A stretch of DNA of 64,000 bases from Mytilus californianus. Its lineage: Eukaryota; Mollusca; Bivalvia; Mytilida; Mytilidae. The DNA lies in contig NW_026262581.1 of NCBI RefSeq assembly GCF_021869535.1, positions 115,534,771 through 115,598,770 on the forward strand, written 5' to 3'. Numbering within the stretch: position 1 is the stretch's first letter; each line of letters starts with the position of its first letter. Of this stretch, positions 37,966 through 49,813 are shown one piece after another. A program made the position numbers and the translations under genes. The notes beneath the pieces were generated by a model. It was not told where the DNA came from, did not search any database, and saw only the letters and a program-made list of their open reading frames with translations.

Positions 37966-40185
37966 ATTCAAGTTTATAAACTAATAATTTTTAAATCTGT
38001 AGCCATTTTCTACCCATGCCACCCGAATAAGGAAGCAGTCATGTTTTAAAGCAAGCGCTTCATCTTGTTTATATGTCCATTCACCTGGCAAACGTCACGT
38101 GACAGGATTTAAACTAGGTAAAAAGATTCCATAGACCACTTAGCTTGCATAACTATATAAGGTTTATTGTTTCCAAAATTAAGGTTAAATAATAAAAAAA
38201 AATCTAAGTCCCTCGTATATATTATTATATAAAGATGAGTTGAGTTTTCCGATGATTATTTCCTACCAAAAATAATGTTGGAAACAAACAATGTAGAAAA
38301 ATCAGACCGCTGAAAAGAAAGATCAATAAATATAACAGGTAACTTTTGATTGCAGACAATTCCGTTCTAGAATTGTGTGCGATTGATCGATGAAATGTGA
38401 TAACAATGTAGACATACGTAACCAGATACAAAATCAAATAGAGTCAATAGTTTATGTTTTAGCAGACCTTAGAAGTATGTCGATCACGCAGTCTGGCTCA
38501 TCAGATATATTGTTCATGTTCTAACATACGTGCATCTTTAAAAAAAAAAGATAACGTTCAGCCAATAACATTAGTTCAAGGTGGTAAACAAAATCGAATT
38601 TAAAAAACGGCAAACAACGACATGGCCCAAATTTAAAAGTTGAAAAGGCAAAAAACTGCCATTTCACACAACACTTAACAGATATTTAATGATTGAGCAA
38701 CAAGAGAACCATTCAAAAAGAAAACACACAAACAAACAAACAACACCAAAACATCAGGTGAAAAAGTAGTATTTGTTGTTGCACCAGTCTACACCTTATG
38801 TTAAGCTCTAAGTCTCCTTTAGTAGGGACATGTGGATACATTTTCATTATAACAGAGACTATGAAACATATTTTGCTTATATACAAAAATGCTGTGCAGT
38901 GTAAAAAAAAATAATATACTATATGCATATAAACAACATCTGAACCTAGTACTTTTAATATCTATTGTGGATCGAGTAAATTACAGGCATCATGGGCATT
39001 GGGCTATCTTATAACTCATCCTTCTGTATTGAATCAAGCATAAACGAAAATCACGGAAGACACAAGAATCACATAAAAGTTTACCCAAATCTTGATAATG
39101 TAAATTTATATATATTTATTCTGAGCATCAATTAAAATTAGCAGCTTACTCTGAAGGCAAAGGAACAGAAAAAACAATTTGTGAAAATCACAACTGCCAT
39201 AGAGATATTTAAGTACTTAGGTATTAACTTAACCATTGTGAAGTATCTGTGTCACAGATTATCATGGATATGCTCCAATTGTCGTAGCCAAAATCGTTTG
39301 CTCATTCCTCGATTATAATGACGTAGGGTGCCACTGGCGGTGCCGGACCTTCCTATCGTTTCGGAGCACCCACGGACGTTTTTCTTTTTTGACAATAGTG
39401 GTGTAAGTTTTTCTTTGACATGATTGTCCTCTTGATATCTTTTGGATTTATTTTCTGTGAACCAATGAATAACGTTTAAACTGTGTTCTTTGAAGCCCGT
39501 CGTGATTTACATCTGGCCAAGCATTAAATAATGGTATACTTGATACACGTTCTTATTATAAATTCAATTTCTTTCCAGTACTAATAACTTCGAGGACGAT
39601 GCATATCTTTACATATCTTGTAATAGAAATCTTGATAAATTAAGAAAAAAATACTTCCAATATAATATATAATCTGGTATTAAAATTGTCTACCTTTTTT
39701 CACCATTGACCATAGCAAAACAAAGCATTAAAGTAGTAGTATGTGTATGTTGAAGTCAATTATCACATTGACATCAGTGAAAATGTAATTACATATCATT
39801 TGAATGCCAAAGGGGTAACTATACTAACAAATATACCATATGTTGAAGTGAAATAATAGTAAAGATAATAGGATCAATTTTCCAATTTTTGTATATAAAA
39901 ACATAGTCAAATTTAACACAAACAGCTACAAATTAATCAGTTCATATGAGTATGCTTTGATACAAAATCAAACTGCTGAAAATCAGTATTTTTTTCCAAA
40001 ATTTTAATGAAAAACTGAAAACTTTTTGTACATAAAACTCCACTAAAAATTGTTTCTTTTTCGGATTTTTAAAATAATAATAATTATGTACATAGTGTAT
40101 CTGTTCTGTATGTTTTTTTTCTGATCTAGCATTTTCGCACTGACCCTCACTAGCACAGACAGATTCTTTGACACGATCTCCTATA
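37966..40185. other. Upstream region of the SLC6 gene, no further gene seen
   Basis: Between the SLC6 start exon and the poly(A) signal of the KR-repeat gene. A GC-richer patch at 39317-39380 looks like part of a dispersed repeat. Any SLC6 promoter or 5' non-coding exon should lie here, but no clear TATA or CpG feature is visible. Confidence 0.4.
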
Positions 40186-40191
40186 TTTATT
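40186..40191 (-). promoter_or_regulatory. Poly(A) signal AATAAA of the KR-repeat precursor gene
   Basis: The minus strand reads AATAAA about 30 bases past the stop codon at 40224-40222. This would give a very short 3' UTR. The spacing suits an animal polyadenylation signal and supports the stop as the true gene end. Seen by eye only. Confidence 0.5.
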
Positions 40192-40221
40192 TACACAACG
40201 CTGCAGAATTAACACATGGTT

Positions 40222-41729
40222 TTAATTTATATTTTTTTTGTTCAGTCTATGACTTTGAATATGGTGCTTCTTCGCTCTCAGGTTCTTATGTTTCATTCTT
40301 CTTTTATGTTTATTACGCATTCTCTTTTCCAGTCGTTGTTTTAATGTTTCATTGGCTCTGTTCTTTTCCCTCTTTCGGTTTAAGGCACCCGACTGGCGAG
40401 ATAACTCCTGTTTCGCGGTCTTCAAATCAATATTTCTATCTAAATGTCCATGAAGTGCTTTAAAATGCCTTTTCTGTGTTCCTTTAAGGTAATTCAAATT
40501 TTTATTTCTATTTCTCTTAATTTTGTGAACGTTCGAAGGTATTCGTTTTACCCTTTCAGATCGTTTCAATCGCTTGACTAGGGAAAGTTCAATTGTATTC
40601 GGATCATGAAAACGTTTTACTCTTGAAAGATCCTTTGCATGTAATGAAAATTCAACCGATCTTTGAGAACGCTTCATTCTAGACAAGCTCGGTTCGTAAT
40701 GATCGACTGTCAAAGTTTTATATGGGGACCGTTTTAATCTTTTGACACGAGAGAGCATAAAAGAGTCCACCTCAAGATCTTTAAAACGTTTTGCTCTTGA
40801 GAGTTCTGGTAAAACTAGTTCACTGGCTCTTTTTGTCCGTTTTACACGTGATAAACCAGGTTTTAATGAGCGTTTTAAACGCTTAATTCTCGACAATTCA
40901 CGTTCAGAGTGTTCGTCTCTTTGCATACGCTTTACTCTGGGAAGCACTGCATCTGTATCCTTCAGTCTCTTAACCCTTCTTAATTCATTTTCAAGTTGTA
41001 GTTCTGAAGGTTTTTCTGCTTCTCTTTTGGTGATTGTATGACTCTAAAAAACATAAATACAAAACTTATTTAAAGTAATAAAGCAACTGATTCAATGACA
41101 TTAGCATAGTTTAGACTACAGGAGATAGATCTAAAGAAAAATCAATCCCTTTGAAATACTGTATGTTAACAAAGCTTTCCAAAACATTGGTGTCGTAACA
41201 TATACTATAATAGTCTGGATAAAAACATATCAGTCGTCTCGTTGTTGTTTTGCATGACTGGATTGCCAAATTCTAATCAATTACTTGGATTTGGTTTGAA
41301 TCTCGTTTTAATTTACCCTCTCTGTATCCCGTTTCCCCTCTTACATCATTGCATTATGCTGCTGTTTATTCTATGTTAAAAGGCAGTTTACAACAATCGA
41401 ACTGACATTTAAAAGATATTTTGCAACCTCGAATTATGCCAAAATCACCTCATTAATTAAATAGTTTAAACATTAACGTTTGCATGTGTGCCCTTTATTA
41501 TGTATCCATATTTACAAGATTTGAAATAAATGTAGTCAATTGCAGTAACTTTCCTTTTTCTGAACAGACATAGTATTCATAAAAAAAAACGGAAAAATTA
41601 GTCAATCCAATGACGACGCAATACTCAATAAACTGTTTTTTTAGAATAATGAAAAAAATGTCTTACCCTTACTGTCTCTGTTAATGTCGAAAAACAGAAT
41701 ACAAGAACCAGAAACACAGGTACCACCAT
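40222..41729 (-). CDS. Secreted very basic protein with repeated LSRVKR furin-like sites (unknown family)
   Basis: Two coding exons, 41729-41667 and 41043-40222, join in phase 0 (AGG|GTAAGA donor, TTTTTTAG acceptor) and encode 294 residues. Exon 1 is a hydrophobic signal peptide (MVVPVFLVLVFCFSTL...). Residues 42-188 hold about ten copies of L-x-R-x-K-R: LRRVKR, LPRVKR, LSRIKR, LSRVKR, LSRAKR, LSRVKR, LSRMKR, LSRVKR, then degenerate LSLVKR and ERVKR. Spacing is about 13-23 residues, and many copies are followed by a second basic pair such as LKRS. RxKR is the consensus of furin-type proprotein convertases, so release of many short peptides is plausible. No GKR amidation signals and no cysteines were seen. 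The C-terminal 100 residues are Lys/Arg/His/Asn-rich without the repeat. I do not recognise the family. Alternatives are a neuropeptide-like precursor, a cationic antimicrobial precursor or a matrix protein. Confidence 0.82.
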
Positions 41730-43359
41730 GATGCAGAAGGAATGAAATTTAAATTACATAACAACTGATTCAATTCTAAAATGTTAACAAACAGGCGATC
41801 AATAACAACAGCATCAACCCGCAAGAAAATCTAATGTCGTCTGGCAACATAATCACGTGGTTTGATGTTATTAAAATCGATATATGGACAGCCGAGATTG
41901 TTGTAATGTATTGAATATATCAAGCCGTAATTGTAAAATTTCATCTGAAAATCATTTCAATGAGAATATACAACTGCAAATTATTGCAGTTTTTTTATTT
42001 GGAATAAAAACATGTCGGCTGATTATAGATTGATGTTTTGTTTATAAGGTAAAGAAAATGGATGGTGTTAGATTATTCAAACAACTCGAACATATTGATT
42101 TTAACTGGAATTTAAGAATTCAACTGATTTTGTTTTGTATATTTATGACTGAAAAAAATCTCTAAATAGACGAATAGTCTCTACAGAAAGTGAATCAGTG
42201 AAAATGATTTCGACATATACGCCTATTAGACATTAATACCGGCTCTGTAACGCTCCTGGATTTGACAATAGCTATTACATATGAATTCGAGATCAAATGA
42301 TTGGTGAAGCTGACAAAGCATACGCTACTATCCTTGATGACGCAAGTGACAACCATTGAAGGTCATCTGTTTACTTTGATCTATGTTAGTCAGTTTTTAC
42401 TGAATTCAAACTAGAATCTATGACAAATTTGATGATTTCAACTCCCCATTTTCCGACTGTGCACTTTTCCCGATTGTGTCATTTTGATTGAAGCTCAGAT
42501 TGAAGGTGGATTTGCATTGGCGTACTCTGTCGACGCACACGATCTCGGTCTATTAGTTCATGAAATTCCCGCAGTTTTGGTTTGTTACCTTGATTTTTTC
42601 TTCTAAATTGATTGATGAGATTTGAACATCAGTATATAACTTATGCCTTAATTTACCTTCTATTTTTGCAAAAAAATGCGACATGATAGGTTTCGTAAAA
42701 AAAAATTAGCTTAGTCTCAATGGGCATAGAAAAAATTGTCACAAAGCAGACATCTCCACATTGAAACAATACTTTAGACAGTCGTACCACAACCTCGAAG
42801 ATTTCAATCGTCCTGAACATGCATGTAATATTTACCACTGGACGTTAAGCAACCAACAATCAATCAATCGAAAACTTCAACAACATGAAAGTTCTATTGA
42901 TTGAACAGAACAGTCACTATAATGGTACCATGCGGGAGGTTTAAGAAAGATTTTTGATAAAGGAACTTACATAACGTCCTTCATCAAGATGGACTAAACA
43001 GAAAGGAATAGCTAGGGTTTTTAGACGAAATCATGCATCATTGGTATTTTTTATGTGAATATATTTTTTTTACATTTAGTCCTAGTATTACATTTTGAGA
43101 TATTAGGATGATCATGTATAAGTACGCACTATATTGGGACGTATATTGGATGTATAAGTACACACATACACGTATAACATACAAATGATTTTACTTTACA
43201 TATCTTTTCATTTGAAAAAAAAATATTGACACTGTTTTATAATAATAATAATTAAGTATTAATTTACACTCTTTCTTTTAGTTCTTTTGACTTGATGCCC
43301 AAAATAGTACACCAAATATCTAAGAATAAGATATTTAGATAGTTGTCATGTTTGCGATC
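41730..43359. other. Upstream region of the KR-repeat gene, no further gene seen
   Basis: A patch near 42415-42445 resembles the YDK-DDFN block of the Penelope-type element but is too decayed to call. An AATC tail is present at 42845-42868. Confidence 0.4.
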
Positions 43360-43513
43360 ATGCCACATCTCCTTTTTTTCATATATGTGAAACAATTTAA
43401 ATGGAAAAAATAACGGGCTGATTTATGACAAAACACTAAACGAAGTACAAACATGACAGGATACAACCAACGATATCCACTGAATTACGGGCTCATGACT
43501 TGGGACAGGCACA
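43360..43513 (-). repeat. Inverted repeat arm, left
   Basis: About 155 bases whose reverse complement recurs at 45109-45264 (landmarks CACTGAATTACGGGCTCAT and TCATATATGTGAAACAATT). The arms are 1.6 kb apart. Each arm ends in the R5 core (GATGTGG), so they may be two copies of one dispersed family in opposite orientation. Confidence 0.78.
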
Positions 43514-43684
43514 CCACTTGGTAACGAAGATAAAGAAAATCCAAGTTAACCAGTGAGATGCAGTCTTAGTAGTATTCTGCACAGAAAAACGTTATTTTGT
43601 CCGAGTTGTCATTCTGTTTATAGAGAGTTGATAGTACTCCAGTTAAATGTACATCTTTGACATCATGTTGAACTGGATATAGTT

Positions 43685-43985
43685 AAACTCTTCATAGATA
43701 CCAGGATAACAATTTTGTAAGCCAGACGCGCTTTTCGTCTACAAAAGACTCATTAGTTACGCTCAAATCAAAAAAGTTAAAAAGGCGAAATAAAGTACGA
43801 AGTTGAAGATCACTGAGTATCCAAATTTCCAAAAGGTTTTGCCAAATACAGCTTAGTTAACCTATTTCTGTGATAGCTTTGTAAACAGTTGATTTATAAT
43901 TATGACCATATCAATGATAATCCATTTTAACACAGAAGTGCTGACTACTGGGCTGGTGGTACCCTCGGGGAGAAATCCTCCACCA
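43685..43985 (+). repeat. Dispersed repeat family R4, copy 1
   Basis: Shares CAAAAGACTCATTAGT, TTTGCCAAATACAGCT and GGTGGTACCCTCGG-type landmarks with 55327-55640. A shorter inverted copy lies at 60485-60668. Non-coding. Confidence 0.7.
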
Positions 43986-44240
43986 GCAGTGGCATCTGAT
44001 ATCCTAGTAAATATCTTCTATTATTTTTGTTCGTATAGACCTTCTTTCGAAAATCTATACATTTAAATTATTCGTTAAGATATCCCATGTAAATAGAAAA
44101 AAATAATACTTTTTCATTTGAAATGCTATTTTTCTACACGCACACATTCAATTTGTATGTCTTATTTAGATAGATTTCTTATTTTTGGTGTTATGATTTA
44201 ATATTTTGGTTTTCATGAAACTCACTATAACGACTATATT

Positions 44241-45085
44241 ATTTGCGGCGTTTTGCATTTGCGCCGATCTGCATTTCATTTGCGCCGATTTTTTCTTTCA
44301 TTTGCGCCGATTTCTTTTTTCATTTGCGCCGAATTTTTTTTTTCATTTGCGCCGATGTTTTTACAGGTAAATTACAGGTGAATGTTATTTTTCATTTATC
44401 ATTATAGACCTCTTCCGTTCGCCAGCTGTACAAATGTTATGAATTGTCAATCATAACATGTATATAACTGTTGTCCTCTACTCACCACGGGGAGGTGGAA
44501 GTAGGATTTTGAGCAGGATAAGTCAATTTAAAAGCACTATGTTCACATACTTTAAAATCAAGAAGTAAAAACCAATGATAAAAGCACTCTGTGTTTACTC
44601 TGTTTATACTAAAATGACGAATTAAAATTCTATTTACAACATTAAAATCCATAAGAACGGAATACATTAAAATCATAAATCTGTTCTTGCCGAGTATTTA
44701 TAGGCAACACATCTAATATATTCCTTTCTTGTGATTTCGTCTCTATATTTGTCGTAATTGTCAATAACGAAGTCCATCTTTTCTTTCTCTGGCTAACGTA
44801 CTGATGCGGGCATTTCTAGAGTTCGCATTTTAACATACGTAACGACCTGGATTTTCTTAACTTAAACATAAGTGAACAATGTTTATAACCAGATTTTACC
44901 AATATACATTCAAGGAATAGTACACGTACAAATATTTACTCACCTGTGTTAAACTGTAAATGCAATTAGGAGCAAATATAAAATGGGTGCAAATGAAAAA
45001 ATGAAATGAACATTTTAAAAATGGGCGCAAATGTCATACGCCCATTATTTGTAATCAACGGCAAATAAAAAGGCGTTAAAAAACA
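44241..45085 (-). mobile_element. Decayed foldback/Mutator-like element with CATTTGCGCC arrays
   Basis: The left end has five CATTTGCGCCGA repeats at 20-24 base spacing (44255-44360). The right end has the inverse forms GGGCGCAAATG and GGGTGCAAATG (about 44980-45045). In between, the minus strand shows short coding-like pieces in two frames (about 44795-44690 reading FVIDNYDKYRDEITRKEYI, then 44676-44482), as in a broken transposase. Class is inferred from repeated inverted termini only. Confidence 0.45.
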
Positions 45086-45108
45086 TGATTAACCCCGCCA
45101 CATTCTAT

Positions 45109-45264
45109 ATGTGCCTGTTCCAGGTTATGAGCCCGTAATTCAGTGGATGTCGTTGGTTGTTGCCTGTCATGTCTGTTTTTCGTTTATTTTTTTGTCATAA
45201 ATCAGCCGGTTATTTTGGTCCCTTTCAATTGTTTCACATATATGAAAATAAGGAGATGTGGTAT
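45109..45264 (+). repeat. Inverted repeat arm, right
   Basis: Reverse complement of 43360-43513 with moderate divergence. The next 190 bases (to 45455) continue the same dispersed family and end in an inverted R5 core. Confidence 0.78.
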
Positions 45265-45884
45265 GATCGCAAATAAGACAGCTATCCACGGCAGTTGTTG
45301 TCTTGTCTGGCCTTTTATAACTGATTACATGGTATGGGTTTTTCTCATTGTTGATGGTCGTACGTTGACCAACAATTGCTACAAATCTCCTTCATTTTTA
45401 CTCAGTTGGAAAGTTGTCTTATTTTCAATCATACCCCATCTCCTTATCTTATATTATGAAAAACTTTCTTACAATGAAATACATCAGAATTAGAACGACA
45501 TTGACAGATTAGAAGAAATTTCAATAACTTCTATAAGTCTATACATATTTTATCTAAAATTGTTTTAATATGATCTCATTAAAGCTTATTGGGTGAATTT
45601 GCCGCCAAAACTTCGCATCAGACAGTTAAATACAATTCGTTATGTATCGGCCAAAATTTGCAAGGTTTAAGACTTTGTTTTTACGGAATTTGCTAATGAG
45701 AGGAAACTTTCTCTGTGTAAAAGAATTATAAATATATTTCCTTGAGTCAAATAAGGAGTTAGATAGAGAAAGTATGAAATTAGTTAATAACTTTTCTCTT
45801 CCTGCTGGTTTGAAAAGAGACAAAACAACTAAAAAACATCATATATAAGTAGTTATAATGGCTTTTCTGTAACAAGTTCAAAAC

Positions 45885-46761
45885 TCATGGTGCACCGCCA
45901 TGAACACAGAATGAGTTGTGTGCAGTAACTGTGGCTTCTGTACTGTGACAAACATATCCAGATTCACAGGGACACTCTATAACACGCAGGTTGGGATTAC
46001 TTCTGGAGGTGGCGTCAGACGGGTCACATGATTCTTGTTGTTTTCGAAGGGGTTGACATGTCCCAGCTGCCTCAAACAAGAACCGTTTTCTTTGGGATCC
46101 TTCCTTACAACATTCAGTTGGATTACAATCTGATGCTTTTCTGCATACTGTGGCCTGACCCACTGCAATCTGAACGCAGAAATTAAAGTATTTCATTAAC
46201 AAATGTTAAGTGGATGCCGTTTTCACAATTGAACATTGGAAAAATATAATAGTGAATATCATGTGTTTCGTAAAAATCTATTTACTTTCTTATTTGCACA
46301 AAATATTTTAGCTTTACAAAAATAATAGTTGTGTTGCTGTCTTGTTTACTCCCCATATTTAGTTTTATTCACGCTCAAATTCTTAAATTATCCCTGTTAC
46401 CCATGTGTTCACTGGCTTATTTCCAATTCTTCTTTTTTTCTGTGCTTTTTATTTATGCTTGAAGTTAACGGATTTTCAATTTTCGGCTTCTAGCGCCATT
46501 GACTATAGAAAAGTTAACTTCACTATGATTTCATACATGATAATTTGTTTTGTCGATGACAAGGTACATTATAAACCAAGTATTAGTATGTTTCCAAGTA
46601 AAGTATTTCAGATTAAAACCAGGCAACTGAAAATAGTGTCGAAATACTGAGTTAACATATAAAAACCATAGTCTATTACACAAATTAAGTTATAAAATGA
46701 TGTTAAAATAATACTAACTTACCGTAGTAATCGAAATTAAAAATACGAGAGAAGCTTTCAT
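45885..46761 (-). CDS. Secreted ten-cysteine prokineticin/astakine-like protein
   Basis: Two coding exons, 46761-46723 and 46169-45885, join in phase 0 (ACG|GTAAGT; TTCAG acceptor) and give 107 residues. A signal peptide occupies about residues 1-19 (MKASLVFLISITTIAVGQA). The mature part has ten cysteines at 22, 28, 33, 34, 51, 61, 79, 81, 87 and 101. The order C..C..CC..C..C..C-P-C..C..C, with GTCQPL before the fifth-to-sixth cysteine loop and ECPCESGYVC near the end, is that of the prokineticin/astakine domain (colipase-like fold). In crustaceans, astakines are blood-cell cytokines; vertebrate prokineticins act on GPCRs. A basic RKR at 40-42 lies in the first loop. The N-terminal AVIT of vertebrate prokineticins, needed for receptor activation, is absent, as in astakines. 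The stop TGA follows HGGAP. Family assignment is good; function is inferred. Confidence 0.85.
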
Positions 46762-46849
46762 GATGTCGTAGAACAGTGCCAATTCAATGATAAGATATAT
46801 AGGTTCATCAAATGACGTAAAAGTTCATAAATTTTGCGAAGGTTCCTTA

Positions 46850-46985
46850 ACGTGCAGAGAGCGTGACAATTAGCCTACACGAAAATTCAAATTGAACATC
46901 CACATTCCGACTAGAAGTGGTTGTGAATTTATACATCCTGCACAGTCAAACGGACGCCCCTTTTTAGCAAGAATTTTACTGTCGG
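46850..46985 (+). repeat. SINE-like repeat family R3, copy 4
   Basis: Contains GCAGAGAGCGTGACAATTAG, ACATCCACATTCCGACTAGA and TTATACATCCTGCACAGTC, in the same order as the copy at 8190. Lies just upstream of the prokineticin/astakine-like gene. Confidence 0.55.
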
Positions 46986-47272
46986 ACAGGAGAATAACAG
47001 GGGTGACCATATTTCTAATGCCGACAATTGAGATTACTATTAAGTGTTCATCTATTATTAGATATCTACTATCTGGTGAACTGATATATTTTCGAGTCAC
47101 CTAAGTCTTCACTTATTACGGTTTTCATTTTCTACACATTAATGGCATTATCTTTATTTATTTGCATACAATATACTAACTATTTGATGATGGAAAATCA
47201 AGATAGTCTGTTGGCGCAATCTCATAATCGGGAGACATATTTCTTGATCTAGATAAAAGGGGTTATGTCATA

Positions 47273-47797
47273 GAATTGAGAATGGAAACGGGTAAAGTGT
47301 CAAAGAGACAACAAAATCGACCAAAGAGCCGAAAACAGCCCAAGGACACAATGGGTCTTCAACTCAGCGAGAACGTCCCGCACATGGAGGCGGGATTCAG
47401 CTGGACCCTTAACAATAATGTATATTAGTTCAGCGAAATGGACGCCACACTTAACTTCGAAACATATTAATGAACAAAGATAAAAAAAACAACATACACG
47501 ACTAACAAAGGCCAGAGGTTCCTGACTTTGGACAGACGCAAAAATTCGGCGGGGTTAACCATGTTTTGTGAAATCTCAACCATCCCCCTATATCTCTAGC
47601 CAATGTGGAATAAACCAATACATAGCAATACGCACAGTAAAACTCAGTTTAAAAGAAGTCCGAGTCCGATATTAGAATAGGAAACAGAAGAAAAATGACA
47701 ATGATCAACATAAATTAACAAAGGACTATTGGCAGTTGCTAACATGCCAGCTCCAGAGCTCTATTAAACTGATCGAAAGACTATGTCTTCATCATAA
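47273..47797. repeat. Dispersed repeat family R1, copy 2
   Basis: Same orientation and landmarks as the copy at 4107-4637, with scattered substitutions. The element may continue to about 47910, since the next bases (CATAATCCCTCCCG...) do not recur in copy 1. Confidence 0.8.
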
Positions 47798-48972
47798 AAT
47801 AAACAAGCATAATCCCTCCCGTTTGGGGTTTAGTATCATGCCATCATAAATAATACGAATAGATCAAAACTCGTATCATGCCAATAACGGGTTTAATGTG
47901 TTTATTTTCGATGCAAAGACCCTATTACTGAATCAACATTAATCCCAAAAAATGCCATCTTTAATGACTTGAAAACAGTATCGTAACTATATCCCTTCTG
48001 TATAAGTCTGTTTAAAGGTTTGGTTAGCTTTTGAGGTGATTGACGACATTTTTGTGCTTTGTATAGAATATTACCATAAAAGATGGGATGTGAAATACCT
48101 TAACGTATAAGATGTCTGCACGTTGATTTATATTTTCATACACACCAACATTGAGAATATTGTTTTTCCCTTTCATTATCAGTTGTCTATCTTTGGGTAT
48201 GTTAATATATCTATATGATACCTACTAATTGATTTCGTCGTATTTTCTAGCGATAAGTTTTTTTGTTTTTTTTTCAAAATAAGTGACATATATCTGATTT
48301 GCTGATGTTTGGCTTTTATTTGATATCTCAACGTTCCTTCGTACATTTTCATTCCTTAACATTCCGGTATTAGGACTGGATGAATGACATTTACCGATGG
48401 TTTAATATATTAATCTCGTTAGGAAAGTCTATAGGGACATTTATCAATCAGCTTTTGTATGGCGTCTTATAATATGACTCGACATTTGCATGTGTTTCAC
48501 TAGTAGAGCATGAATTCCTTCTTTATTTGTCATGTTGTCAATATTTTTTTCTGACATATCCGATTTCGATCGCTTCTTCTTATCTTCTAACTTTATGTAC
48601 ACTTTTTGCTTTACATGCCTGCGACTTGATTCAAATAAACTAATTCTCTCATTTTCTGCTTGTCTTTACATAATGTGGCATTCGATTGAATAGCCTCCAC
48701 CATGTTCTGTGTAATCAAGCAACAACCGCTACGACCATTTGGTGGCAGTATAAACATTTAATATTGATTCCTGTGCATACGACATGTATATTTGATACAA
48801 CTATTATCAGGTACGATAGAAATCAAAGGTTTCACTAGCCAAGTGTATATAATGCATCTGAAATCCTCAAAACTATGAAGGATCTAAATTGAACAGCCAA
48901 CCTTATCTTAAAGTGTAGCAACTCTACTTCAGTGACATAATTGCTTAACTGCGGTAATCAGGATGTATCATA
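47798..48972. other. AT-rich DNA between repeats R1 and R2, no gene seen
   Basis: Pyrimidine-rich on the plus strand around 48140-48660. No frame of note. Confidence 0.45.
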
Positions 48973-49204
48973 AAAAGTAAAATAACAAAAATACCGAACT
49001 CCTAGAAAAATTCAAAACGGAAAGTCCCTTATCAAATGGCAAAATCAAAAGCTCAAACACATCAAACGAATGGAAAACAACTGTCATATTCCTGACTTGG
49101 TACAGGCATTTCCTTATGTAGAAAATGGTGGATTAAACCTGGTTTTATAGCTAGCTAAACCTCTCACTTGTATGACAATCGCATAATATTCCATTATATT
49201 GACA
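48973..49204. repeat. Dispersed repeat family R2, copy 2
   Basis: Second copy of 33231-33462, same orientation, with only scattered differences by eye. It lies just before the plus-strand LINE remnant, with no reverse-transcriptase frame attached on the minus-strand side. Confidence 0.8.
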
Positions 49205-49813
49205 TTTAAATATTGCAAGTAGCATTGCAACCGCTAAAATAGAGGCGGAAGATATCAAAGAGAGAATCAATAATTATGAGTGGGAGAGAGACTGGCAAAA
49301 TAGTGTAAAAACAACCCCACGAAAAGCCACTAAAAGACAAGGAACAGTCTACAAACTACTACATAAAGTTACTAGCTACTTGGTGACTGGTACTATGAAG
49401 GACTGACACTCCATCATTAGCTGTACAAAAATACTATTTATTATGTTCTACTTTTTAATAAGAAAGAGTCAGTCAAACTGGTGCTATATTTAATGATATA
49501 TTTATAGTTTTATCGGTGTGATTACACCAGATTAAGAGTTTACTAAGTTTTTATTTTCTTTCGTTATTTCTACATTAATTTTGTGTTTTTTCCATAATTT
49601 CTGTGCTGGATCACATCCATAGATACAGGTAAACAATCTGAAATTAGAAATCAATTAAAAAGATATTTTATCGATCTAAAATCTAAAATTATACTCGACA
49701 TATAGCATAAATCGTCATGGTATGGCTCTCTCCAACAAATTTTAAAAACTCTTCCTGGGTTTGCAAACCTAAATGATGGGAAAAATATTTCAAAAAATAC
49801 CATCAGGAAAATA

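Noticed and set aside
40742..41041. 99-codon plus-strand frame opposite the KR-repeat precursor
   Set aside because: Shadow of the minus-strand repeats; no splice, signal or domain support, while the minus frame has a signal exon and poly(A) signal.
42415..42625. Possible second Penelope-type reverse-transcriptase remnant
   Set aside because: Only a short YDK-DDFN-like resemblance; too decayed to support.
45977..46168. Second minus-strand frame overlapping the ten-cysteine gene
   Set aside because: Out-of-frame shadow of exon 2; the cysteine pattern exists only in the other frame.
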